Positions 1 through 6,417 are shown, counted from the first letter of the stretch. The stretch is 6,782 nucleotides of DNA from Coprobacillus sp. (GCA_021203745.1 JAJQAP010000065.1:1-6782), one strand, 5' to 3'. Numbers and translations are program-made. The notes: generated by a model from the letters alone, not told the origin.

Positions 1-338
1 ATGGTAACTGGGACCTTTTTTAGTTTTAAACCAAAGGCCACATTATCATAGACATTTAAATGTGGAAAGAGTGCATACCTTTGAAAAACGGTATTAATGG
101 GCCGTTTATAAGGAGGAAGGTCAGTAATGTCTACTCCATTAAGATAGACTTTACCCTCGGTTGGTTTATCAAAACCAGCGATGAGACGGAGTGTTGTAGT
201 TTTACCACACCCAGAAGGACCGAGTAAGGTCACAAATTCACCCTTCTTGATTTTTAAATCGAAATGGTAAAGGGCGGTCATTTTCCCGAATGCTTTGGTG
301 CAGTTTTCGAGAGAAATAATAATGTTATCTTCTTCCAT
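1..338 (-). CDS. potA: Spermidine/putrescine ABC transporter ATP-binding protein PotA (5' part, truncated by window edge)
   Basis: This is the ATPase subunit that would power import of polyamines at the inner face of the membrane. The 112 codons present contain the Walker A motif GPSGCGKT at residues 40-47 and the Q-loop glutamine at residue 86 inside VFQRYALFPHL. The stretch RPINTVFQ followed by NVYDNVAFGLKLKKVP is typical of PotA rather than of sugar-importer ATPases such as MsmX/UgpC. The signature motif, Walker B and C-terminal TOBE region lie beyond the left edge, as would the permease and binding-protein genes potB, potC and potD if the usual operon order holds. The start is well fixed: ATG at 338 has a GGAGGG ribosome-binding site (350-345) at good spacing. 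The gene reads away from the lipoprotein gene at 616. The family is clear; the polyamine substrate is inferred from family resemblance. Confidence 0.9.
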   Translation of the reverse strand, partial: MEEDNIIISLENCTKAFGKMTALYHFDLKIKKGEFVTLLGPSGCGKTTTLRLIAGFDKPTEGKVYLNGVDITDLPPYKRPINTVFQRYALFPHLNVYDNVAFGLKLKKVPVT

Positions 339-386
339 TTTTATCCCTCCATTTTGAGTTTAAAACTTTCTAAAAAAGTCGCGTTA

Positions 387-415
387 AGAATAATCAAAAA
401 AATATTAAAATTCAA
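387..415 (-). promoter_or_regulatory. Candidate promoter for potA
   Basis: On the minus strand, TTGAAT (415-410) is followed after exactly 17 bp by TATTCT (392-387). Each matches the sigma-A consensus at 4 of 6 positions. A start near 380 would give a leader of about 42 nt carrying the GGAGGG site. The region is very AT-rich, so chance matches are common. Confidence 0.35.
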
Positions 416-419
416 ACAC

Positions 420-572
420 TTTTTTTTCAAAAAAATTTTTGCAAAATTTGAAGTTAAGTTTTTTACCGATTCAATCGTTTTTTTATTTAATTTTTTTTCG
501 TCAAAAAATCGCTCAATTTTTTGGGTATTTTTTCCGCGTTTTTTTTAGCAATTTTTTCAAGCATTTTTCTTT
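420..572. other. T-tract/A-tract-rich divergent intergenic region
   Basis: This lies within the 277-bp gap between potA and the lipoprotein gene. It holds a series of plus-strand T-runs at 420-427, 436-440, 459-464, 478-484, 491-498, 517-522, 528-533, 539-546, 552-557 and 564-568, with A-runs at 429-435 and 503-508. From 517 onward the run centres are 11 to 12 bp apart, close to the helical repeat, so intrinsic curvature is plausible. The segment 421-435 is a T7-C-A7 palindrome. An open frame runs through it because poly-T encodes Phe, but the product is low-complexity (FF every fourth residue) and has no start signal. I see no RNA gene or known regulatory site here. Confidence 0.6.
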
Positions 573-579
573 CAAATTC

Positions 580-608
580 TTGACTAAATTTTTAAGAAAA
601 ATAATAAT
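580..608 (+). promoter_or_regulatory. Candidate promoter for the lipoprotein gene, abutting its ATG
   Basis: TTGACT (580-585, 5 of 6 matches to TTGACA) is followed after 17 bp by AATAAT (603-608, 5 of 6 matches to TATAAT). The normal distance to the start site puts transcription initiation at about 614-616, that is, on or just before the ATG at 616. This would give a leaderless message, in keeping with the absence of a Shine-Dalgarno sequence. The T-tracts upstream could act as an AT-rich UP-like or curved element. Confidence 0.5.
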
Positions 609-615
609 AGATTTT

Positions 616-1692
616 ATGAAGAAAAAATCATTCCTTTTAATCCCCATTTTACTATTCTCTTTATGTGGGTGTAACGGCTCCACAAACTCAGAGAAAATTA
701 ATCTTAGTTATGGTTCATTAATCGATGAGGAAGCAACCTTAATTACAAGATCAACGTTAAGAAGTATGTGCGATAATGAAGAGTCTTTTATTTTAGTGAG
801 TTATCCAGGAGATGATTCTAGATGTTCATGCTGGATAACATTCTCAAAGATTATAGATAGTTATGTTCAAGAACACGAAGAAATAATATATAAGATTAAT
901 TATGGTAATATTGGTGGAGAAGATAATGAATTTGGACTATCAATCTATAACGATAGGCCAACATTATGTTTCTTTGAGAAGGGAAAACTTCAATCAGAAA
1001 ACATATACAACACAAAAAACGAACAAGCATTCTTTAAAAATAAAGAATCATTTGAAAACTTTATAGAGGAGAGTGTAAACACTCCAAAGATTGTGTATAT
1101 AAATGAAGATCTTCTCGAGACGTGGGTTAATCAAGAACAGACTTTTACCATTATGTATGAGTGGTCAACGTGCCCTGATTGTCAGTACTGTTTACCAAAC
1201 GTGATCATTCCGTATTTTAATGATAATCCAGATAGTCATTATCTATATTTAATCGATTTAGCGGTAGAAGGAATCCTTCTAAATAATGGAGTACAAGATA
1301 AAAATAATCAGTCCTATATCGACTTTATGAATAAGTATGGATTAAGCAAGGGTTCTAACGAGAAGTTTGGTTATACGGAAATTGGGGTGGTTCCGACATT
1401 ACAACGTTACGAAAATGGTGCAGTTTGTGACGCTGCTGTATATTTTAACGATGAAATTGAGATTGCTGAAGATGGAAAGAGCGCCACAATTGTCGATAGT
1501 TTCTACTCTCAAGATAGAATAGAATATCTTACTGGGGCGACTTCAACAGATGTCAAATACTCCGTTTTGGTGGGTCAGACATATGGAGAAGATGATATCA
1601 ATGATTTAGGTAATGGAGAGTATGAAGTTAAACACTCTTCTATGGCGACTTATCACGACCCACTTCTCATTAATTTCTTAAATTACTATTAA
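616..1692 (+). CDS. Predicted lipoprotein with two tandem thioredoxin-like domains
   Basis: A 358-residue protein predicted to be exported and lipid-anchored. The N-terminus is KKK plus a hydrophobic stretch (residues 5-18) ending in LCGC, with Cys19 as the likely lipidated residue; Cys at the -2 position is unusual. Two thioredoxin-like units follow. Unit 1 (about 55-150) has a beta strand then RCSCW (Cys70, Cys72) and a cis-proline-like RPTLCFFEKGKL (Pro115). Unit 2 (about 157-300) has WSTCPDCQYC (Cys186, Cys189, Cys192) and VVPTLQRYENG (Pro260). CPDC is a plausible redox pair; CSC is atypical. Near the C-terminus, LTGATST (305-311) resembles a flavinylation motif. The ATG at 616 was chosen because it starts the signal peptide. 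The in-frame ATG at 439 would add 59 residues of Phe-rich low-complexity sequence. There is no clear ribosome-binding site. A role as a surface disulfide reductase or isomerase is inferred, and the exact family is not recognised. Confidence 0.8.
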   Translation: MKKKSFLLIPILLFSLCGCNGSTNSEKINLSYGSLIDEEATLITRSTLRSMCDNEESFILVSYPGDDSRCSCWITFSKIIDSYVQEHEEIIYKINYGNIGGEDNEFGLSIYNDRPTLCFFEKGKLQSENIYNTKNEQAFFKNKESFENFIEESVNTPKIVYINEDLLETWVNQEQTFTIMYEWSTCPDCQYCLPNVIIPYFNDNPDSHYLYLIDLAVEGILLNNGVQDKNNQSYIDFMNKYGLSKGSNEKFGYTEIGVVPTLQRYENGAVCDAAVYFNDEIEIAEDGKSATIVDSFYSQDRIEYLTGATSTDVKYSVLVGQTYGEDDINDLGNGEYEVKHSSMATYHDPLLINFLNYY

Positions 1693-1701
1693 TAAAAACA
1701 C

Positions 1702-1754
1702 TGCAAATTGAAAAAGAAAAACCGCGTTATTTCGTGGTTTTTTCTTTATTTGCA
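1702..1754. terminator. Long bidirectional hairpin terminator between convergent genes
   Basis: The outer arms TGCAAAT (1702-1708) and ATTTGCA (1748-1754) enclose an inner stem in which AAAGAAAAACCGCG pairs with CGTGGTTTTTTCTTT (one G-T wobble and one bulge) around a short TTATT-type loop. The T-run on the right arm terminates plus-strand transcripts. The A-run on the left arm gives a T-run for minus-strand transcripts. It lies 9 bp after the lipoprotein stop and 10 bp after the ldh stop. Confidence 0.8.
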
Positions 1755-1764
1755 AAGATTTTGT

Positions 1765-2712
1765 CTATTCTTCAATTTGATTAATTAAATCTTTTAGTGT
1801 AGCCGCGGATTTAGATAAACCCTCGATTTCATCCTCACTATAATCGAGCTTTAAAACCTCTTTTATACCGGAAGAATTAACAATACAAGGTAAGGAGAAA
1901 TAGAAATCTGAACAACCAAATTTATCATCTTCAATGTAGGTAGACACTGTTAAAACGGAGTTTGTATTATTAAGAATTGTCTTTAATATCTTATTTACTG
2001 ATAAACCCACTGCGTAATAAGTCGCTCCTTTTTTAGAGATAATCTCATATGCAGCGTTTTTTACTTTTTCAAAGAGATTATTTAAACCCTTCTCTCCCTT
2101 TTTCCATCCGCATTCAGTGCAGTACTCTCCAAGTGGTAAACCACCGATATTAGTGACGCTCCAGGCGGGGATTTCACTATCACCATGCTCTCCGAGTATA
2201 TAGGTATGAACATTACGTGGATCCACTTTAGTTTCCTCAGCGATTACAGTCTTTAATCTAGAGGTATCTAGGACTGTTCCAGAACCTATTACTCTACTAG
2301 CGGGTATCCCTAACTTCTTATAGGTATAGTAGGTTAGTATATCCACTGGATTTGTGACCACTAAAACGACTAAATCATCATGGACGTAGGGTTTCATTGA
2401 ATCAATTATTGAATCGAAGACTTTGAGATTTCTCTTTAAAAGATCAATCCTTGTTTCTCCCTCTTTTTGGGCTACACCTGCGGTAATAACGGCGACATGG
2501 GCGTTTTGTATATCAGAGTATTTTCCAACTTTAACAATTTTTGGACCAACAAAGGACATTCCGTGGACTAGGTCTAAGACATCTCCTTCCACTTTTGATG
2601 TATTAACATCAATGATAGAGATATCTGTGACATAGTCTTCTTGTAGTAATGTATAGGCAATTGTGGAACCAACCATTCCATCCCCAATAATAACGACGCT
2701 TCTATTTTTCAT
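1765..2712 (-). CDS. ldh: L-lactate dehydrogenase (NAD-dependent)
   Basis: Cytoplasmic enzyme that reduces pyruvate to L-lactate and re-oxidises NADH. The 315 residues match the usual family length. Visible landmarks are the dinucleotide-binding GDGMVG (10-15), Asp35 at the end of strand 2 (NAD preference), AGVAQKEGETR (78-88), TNPVD (120-124), the catalytic Asp149 and substrate-binding Arg152 in LDTSR, and the catalytic His176 in GEHGDSE. Gln82, in the substrate-specificity loop, is the residue that marks LDH; malate dehydrogenases carry Arg there. A Cys-x-x-Cys (198-201) in the region YCTECGW is not typical. ATG at 2712 was chosen. A TTG at 2718 would add two residues, and neither has a strong ribosome-binding site. 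The gene overlaps the end of the adenosine deaminase gene by 11 bp, so translational coupling is likely. It is the last gene of a three-gene operon and its stop is TAG. Confidence 0.93.
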   Translation of the reverse strand: MKNRSVVIIGDGMVGSTIAYTLLQEDYVTDISIIDVNTSKVEGDVLDLVHGMSFVGPKIVKVGKYSDIQNAHVAVITAGVAQKEGETRIDLLKRNLKVFDSIIDSMKPYVHDDLVVLVVTNPVDILTYYTYKKLGIPASRVIGSGTVLDTSRLKTVIAEETKVDPRNVHTYILGEHGDSEIPAWSVTNIGGLPLGEYCTECGWKKGEKGLNNLFEKVKNAAYEIISKKGATYYAVGLSVNKILKTILNNTNSVLTVSTYIEDDKFGCSDFYFSLPCIVNSSGIKEVLKLDYSEDEIEGLSKSAATLKDLINQIEE

Positions 2713-3724
2713 TTGCAAGAGTCTCTAACTTTCCATAGTATTCTTCAAAGTGTTCATCGAGGAGAAACTTCATTCTATCTTTATCTTCAGAGGTGGTAAA
2801 ACTAATCTCTATCGAATTTGATAAAAGTTTATAAACATCATCTTTTGTTAACTGGTCTTCTTGCATAAGATGGATAAACTCATCTTCTACATAAGTAGAA
2901 GAAACTGTAATGTTATCACTGTTGATAGTAACGGGAATATCAAATTCAAGGAATTGTTTAACTGGACATTCAGAATATGAATGTAAAGAAGTTGTTTGTA
3001 AATTAGAGGTTGGACAGAATTCAAAACCAATCTTTCTATCTTTGACAAGTTCAACGTTTTCGGGAGAGAGAATAAGATGAACCCCATGACCAATTCTCTT
3101 AGCGTGTAATACTCTTATCGCATTTATCACTTCCTCACTACCTGTCGCCTCTCCTCCATGAATGGTGATATTTAAACCTTTGGAATACGCTAGGTCAAAG
3201 ATTTCTTGATAGTGAGGGGCGGGATGTAGGGTTTCATCTCCCGCTAGATCGACAGCCACCACTCCTTCATGTCTAAATTTATCAGCAACTTCAATTGTCT
3301 CTAAGTTACTCTTTAAGGTTCCATTTCTCATGCAGCAGAGGATGATATTTGCTTTAAAGGCATTAGGGTTTGTTTCTTCTAAGGCAAGAGCAATACCATC
3401 TAAGGCAGCTTTTACTATCTCCTCTTGTGTGCATCCTTTTTGGGTGTGAAGTTGAGGGGCAAATCTGATTTCCGCGTAGATATATCCTCTTTCATATAGT
3501 CTTGTAGTTAAAGAATAGAAAGCGAAACGAACAGAATCCTTATTCTGAAGTAAGGATAAAGGGAAATCAAACTTAGTTAAATACTCCTCTAAAGAACTGC
3601 AGTGTGGATCCACTTGTAAAAGGGAGTCGAGATTCTTAGGGACTTTGACATGATTAAGTTCACAAAGAATGGGGATATCGTCTTTAGAGAGTGATCCATC
3701 TAAATGTAAGTGTAAATCAATCAT
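2702..3724 (-). CDS. add: Adenosine deaminase
   Basis: Cytoplasmic zinc enzyme of the amidohydrolase superfamily that converts adenosine (and deoxyadenosine) to inosine and ammonia for purine salvage. The 340 residues are a normal length. Motifs in order are DLHLHLDGSL (3-12, zinc ligands His5 and His7), HGGE (189-192, zinc ligand His189 and proton-shuttling Glu192), RIGHG (210-214, His213), FCPTSN (236-241) and TINSDN (266-271, zinc ligand Asp270). The residue after Asp270 is Asn, where animal enzymes have a second Asp; many bacterial members have Asn there. Start ATG 3724 has an AGGAG site at 3735-3731. It begins 12 bp after the hydrolase gene stop and overlaps ldh at its end, which points to one transcript. 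Inosine could feed ribose-1-phosphate into glycolysis via a phosphorylase elsewhere. Adenine deaminase is a related alternative, but the overall motif set favours adenosine. Confidence 0.92.
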   Translation of the reverse strand: MIDLHLHLDGSLSKDDIPILCELNHVKVPKNLDSLLQVDPHCSSLEEYLTKFDFPLSLLQNKDSVRFAFYSLTTRLYERGYIYAEIRFAPQLHTQKGCTQEEIVKAALDGIALALEETNPNAFKANIILCCMRNGTLKSNLETIEVADKFRHEGVVAVDLAGDETLHPAPHYQEIFDLAYSKGLNITIHGGEATGSEEVINAIRVLHAKRIGHGVHLILSPENVELVKDRKIGFEFCPTSNLQTTSLHSYSECPVKQFLEFDIPVTINSDNITVSSTYVEDEFIHLMQEDQLTKDDVYKLLSNSIEISFTTSEDKDRMKFLLDEHFEEYYGKLETLANEK

Positions 3725-3736
3725 AAATAACTCCTA

Positions 3737-4357
3737 TTACTTAAATATTATGCAATCTGTTTTCCCAAGATAGTCTTCAATAACAAAGAAATCAGTGTCT
3801 AGGGCAGTGTAATTATCAAAGTGAGATAAGAACTTACCTATTTCATTATCATCATTATATCCAGAATTATCTTCCTTCTTGTAGTAGTGCATAGGAATAA
3901 TAATTTTAGGATTAACTTTTAAATATAACTGGTAGATATCTTCCGCTCCTAAGGTAAAGTGACCATTAATTGGAGCAAGTAATACGTCGCATCCTTTAAT
4001 TTTTTCAATATCACTATCCTCAAGTTGATGACCTAAATCACCAAGATGAACAACAGTTAGTGTGCCGGTTTTTACAATATGTATCTTATTTTTGCCTCTA
4101 AGTGCTCCTTGTTGGTCATCATGAAAGCAGTCGATTGTTTCTACAGTCAAATCTCTTTGTTTAGGGATAATTGTGACATAGCTTCTGGCGTTATGATCAT
4201 CATGCTCATGACTAATTAAGACCTCATTGGCATTTATAGGTCTAGGGAATTTTAAATTAGGAACAGAAAAGTCTTTATATGGATCAAAGACAATTGAATA
4301 TGTATTAGATGAGAGTTTAAAGGATGAATGTCCTAAATATCGTAGTGTTGTGCTCAT
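3737..4357 (-). CDS. Metallo-beta-lactamase-fold hydrolase (Lactamase_B_3 / UlaG-like)
   Basis: A 206-residue cytoplasmic protein with no signal peptide. It carries GHSSFKL (9-15), a DPY at 25-27, the metal-binding signature SHEHDDH (49-55, HxHxDH with His50, His52, Asp54 and His55), CFHDDQQG (77-84, His79), VVHLGDLGH (102-110, Asp107 and its flanking His) and a C-terminal IIPMHYYK (His157). The order and spacing match the PF13483-type group that includes UlaG-like lactonases, so a two-metal hydrolase is expected. The substrate cannot be named: members act on lactones, phosphodiesters or other esters, and most are uncharacterised. Start ATG 4357 has a good AAGGAGAG site just upstream. It is the first gene of the operon with adenosine deaminase and lactate dehydrogenase, which hints at nucleoside or sugar metabolism, but this is only context. 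Confidence 0.87.
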   Translation of the reverse strand: MSTTLRYLGHSSFKLSSNTYSIVFDPYKDFSVPNLKFPRPINANEVLISHEHDDHNARSYVTIIPKQRDLTVETIDCFHDDQQGALRGKNKIHIVKTGTLTVVHLGDLGHQLEDSDIEKIKGCDVLLAPINGHFTLGAEDIYQLYLKVNPKIIIPMHYYKKEDNSGYNDDNEIGKFLSHFDNYTALDTDFFVIEDYLGKTDCIIFK

Positions 4358-4405
4358 AAATCTCTCCTTTTATAGTTATAGTTTAGCATAAAACAGGGAG
4401 AAAAA

Positions 4406-4437
4406 ATTATAAACTTTTAGTTAATAATTTTATTCAA
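4406..4437 (-). promoter_or_regulatory. Candidate promoter of the hydrolase-add-ldh operon
   Basis: A perfect minus-strand TATAAT lies at 4411-4406. The best -35 match, TTGAAT (4437-4432), is 20 bp away, which is longer than optimal. A start near 4399 would give a leader of about 40 nt containing the GGAGAG site. A second weak -10, TATGCT, lies closer to the gene (about 4388-4383). Confidence 0.4.
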
Positions 4438-4450
4438 TGAAAAGTTAGTG

Positions 4451-4464
4451 TATGATAATATAAT
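4451..4464 (+). promoter_or_regulatory. Candidate -10 region for the 640-residue membrane protein gene
   Basis: Overlapping -10-like hexamers TATGAT (4451-4456), GATAAT (4454-4459) and TATAAT (4459-4464) end 4 to 12 bp before the ATG at 4469. No good -35 is visible; ATGAAA at 4437-4442 is the nearest, 16 bp upstream of TATAAT. Any of these would start transcription at or within a few bases of the ATG, so the message would be leaderless or nearly so. Confidence 0.35.
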
Positions 4465-4468
4465 AATT

Positions 4469-6391
4469 ATGGCAGAGTATAGCGATTTTATATATGACGA
4501 AGACGCTCCAATGGTTTACATCAAACCAAAGAAGAAAAAACACCATGTAGGACTCATTATCCTCATCGTTTTTGTGGTCATTATTCTTTTAATTGTTGGA
4601 GCGATTGCTGGAGTGGTCGGAATGGCCTTCTATTACCTATATGATGATACTCAACTAGATATCGATTACGACAATGGTGGATCATTAAACGACTTATTTG
4701 AAGACCTAATCTTTGACGCCCTCGATATCGAAGAGGAAAACGGTGAACACCTTTTCCAGATATCGATTACTGAAACACAATTAACAGAGATTATTCATAC
4801 AGAATTAAATCAAGCTTTTGATACATCTAGTTTCCCACTTCATAACTACTATGTCGATTTCCATGACGATGATATGACTCTTGTTATTGAAGTGGATATA
4901 TCTTTCTTTAAGACGAGATTAATTCTAGACACCACTTTATATACTGAAGTTGATGAGGAAGACTGGACAAACTCCCAACTTTGCTTTGGTATTGAAAATA
5001 TCCAAATAGGGAAAATTGGAGGGATAGAAACCGTTACCTTTGATGTTCTCGACGCTCTTGGTATCGATATCGGTTACTATATTGAATCGATGTCTGATTT
5101 TGGCATCTCCCTTGGATTTGACAGAGAAAATCTCATGCTTACATATAAATTCTCTGATCTTGTCAATGATATATTTAGCTTTGTGAGTTTAGGGGAGGCA
5201 CAGGCATACCTCGATGTCTATCTAAACGTCATGCTTGAACAGAACCTCTTTAGAATCGATATTAAAGACGATAACTCCTTAACGTTTAACGTTAATGTCG
5301 ATGGATTTATTGGCGATAATCCTAATGACTCATACACCGACATGAACTTAATGCGTAACTATATGGAGGTTTTAGCCTCTTCAGGTAGTATCTCTACTTC
5401 CTCTGAGGTAAACGCTGTCTACTCCTTATTCCTTAATGGATACGATAACTTAACTGATGATACAAAAGAAATTGTTGATGACATCGACTTTAGTCCACTT
5501 GGAATCAATCAAGATTTAGATAAACTCCCATGTGCGGGAGATAAATATACAAGCGATTTAAGTTCAATCCTCTCTGGAGTGTTAGACATCAACCAATTCT
5601 TTACTGAGGATGGACTTGTTTATGAAGGATCTCTTGTGGCCTTACCCCTCAGTGATTTAAATGCTTATGTTAATTCTTTAGGTATTACTGGTATAGGTTA
5701 CTTTATGCTTAAAGATGAAGAAATAAGATATATCGGTTTAAATAACCTCGGACTAGCTTATGACGATGAGACAGAAATTATGTCCTTATTCTTAACCCTA
5801 GACTTTAATGGTTATATTATTCCTATCTCTATCGACTATAAAATTACCGCCTACGAATACGAGCAAGATGAAGAGGGAAACACAATTGGTGAAGCCGCCC
5901 TCGGACTAGATTATGCTGGAAACACCTTTGGTAGTTACACCATGGGTGACACCGCGCTAGATGAACTCATTCTCTCTATTGAAGAGGAAATCACTGATGG
6001 ACAGTTCATTACAATGAATGATACTGAATTACAACTTAACCTTGGTATTGATACCCTCATTAATGAAGTTATTCAAGATTATATCTTTGGGGCAACAATA
6101 TCAGGAGACACCACATTAAACGATTTAATGGATTTTCTTCGAGAATATGGAAATTACGATTTCTCATTCTCATTCACCTATTCTTATAAGGTTAATAGTG
6201 AGTCTATCGGTGTGGATTATAGCATCAATGCCTCAGATGATTTGAAATCCATCATAGATATGCTATTCACGGGTGATTATAGCGGTCTATATGAAGTGTT
6301 TGAACAAATATTTGAGGACCTTTATGGTCAAGGTGGTGATGATGGCGGCGATGATGGCGGCGATACCGACCCAGACGATGAAGAGCCTTAA
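4469..6391 (+). CDS. Membrane-anchored acidic protein of unknown function with two repeated modules
   Basis: This 640-residue protein is not recognised with confidence. A short cytoplasmic head with KPKKKKHH (19-26) precedes one strong transmembrane helix (about 27-57), and the positive-inside rule places the remaining ~580 residues outside. The outer part is rich in Asp, Glu and Ile and looks mostly beta. Module 1 (about 95-200) begins with TETQLTEIIHTEL, continues with strands through FKTRLILDTTLY, and ends near GKIGGIETVTFDVLDAL. Module 2 (about 387-505) has the same order: LPLSDLNAYVNSL, strands through IPISIDYKITAY, then FGSYTMGDTALDELI. The layout recalls YpmS/DUF2140-type anchored proteins, as a hypothesis only. 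The C-terminus is a Gly/Asp repeat tail. ATG 4469 was chosen; an in-frame GTG at 4448 would add seven residues and overlaps the putative -10. No ribosome-binding site precedes either start. It is transcribed divergently from the hydrolase operon. Confidence 0.85.
   Translation: MAEYSDFIYDEDAPMVYIKPKKKKHHVGLIILIVFVVIILLIVGAIAGVVGMAFYYLYDDTQLDIDYDNGGSLNDLFEDLIFDALDIEEENGEHLFQISITETQLTEIIHTELNQAFDTSSFPLHNYYVDFHDDDMTLVIEVDISFFKTRLILDTTLYTEVDEEDWTNSQLCFGIENIQIGKIGGIETVTFDVLDALGIDIGYYIESMSDFGISLGFDRENLMLTYKFSDLVNDIFSFVSLGEAQAYLDVYLNVMLEQNLFRIDIKDDNSLTFNVNVDGFIGDNPNDSYTDMNLMRNYMEVLASSGSISTSSEVNAVYSLFLNGYDNLTDDTKEIVDDIDFSPLGINQDLDKLPCAGDKYTSDLSSILSGVLDINQFFTEDGLVYEGSLVALPLSDLNAYVNSLGITGIGYFMLKDEEIRYIGLNNLGLAYDDETEIMSLFLTLDFNGYIIPISIDYKITAYEYEQDEEGNTIGEAALGLDYAGNTFGSYTMGDTALDELILSIEEEITDGQFITMNDTELQLNLGIDTLINEVIQDYIFGATISGDTTLNDLMDFLREYGNYDFSFSFTYSYKVNSESIGVDYSINASDDLKSIIDMLFTGDYSGLYEVFEQIFEDLYGQGGDDGGDDGGDTDPDDEEP
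6332..6364 (+). repeat. 12-bp tandem repeat encoding a GGDD tail
   Basis: About 2.75 copies of a 12-bp unit: GGTGGTGATGAT (6332-6343), GGCGGCGATGAT (6344-6355) and GGCGGCGAT (6356-6364). They encode GGDD-GGDD-GGD just before the DTDPDDEEP end of the membrane-anchored protein. The GGC-rich units stand out in this AT-rich sequence and could vary in copy number by slippage. Confidence 0.85.
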
Positions 6392-6417
6392 ACTACATAA
6401 CCTAAATCTATATAAAT

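Noticed and set aside
421..440. T7-C-A7 palindrome as a terminator or small RNA
   Set aside because: A stem made only of A-T pairs with a one-base centre cannot form a stable terminator hairpin, and no gene end is near.
264..548. Open frame on the plus strand across the potA start and the T-rich region
   Set aside because: It is antisense to the well-supported potA start, then translates poly-T as Phe runs. It has no start signal and no recognisable domain.
439..615. In-frame upstream extension of the lipoprotein starting at ATG 439
   Set aside because: It would put 59 Phe-rich low-complexity residues before a good lipoprotein signal peptide, runs through the T-tract region, and has no ribosome-binding site. 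The signal peptide begins at 616.
2423..2635. Plus-strand open frame inside ldh
   Set aside because: It is a shadow of the strongly supported lactate dehydrogenase on the other strand.
2887..3093. Second minus-strand open frame inside the adenosine deaminase gene
   Set aside because: It is a different frame of a gene with full catalytic motifs, and its product shows no domain.
2702..3724. Loss of the second active-site Asp in adenosine deaminase (SDN instead of DD)
   Set aside because: Asn at this position is common in bacterial adenosine deaminases, and the zinc ligand Asp270 is present, so the enzyme is expected to be active.
616..6391. Possible Mollicutes-type code with TGA read as Trp
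   Set aside because: All six Trp codons in the clear genes are TGG and no gene is interrupted by TGA. The absence of TGA among seven stops is compatible with chance in an AT-rich genome.
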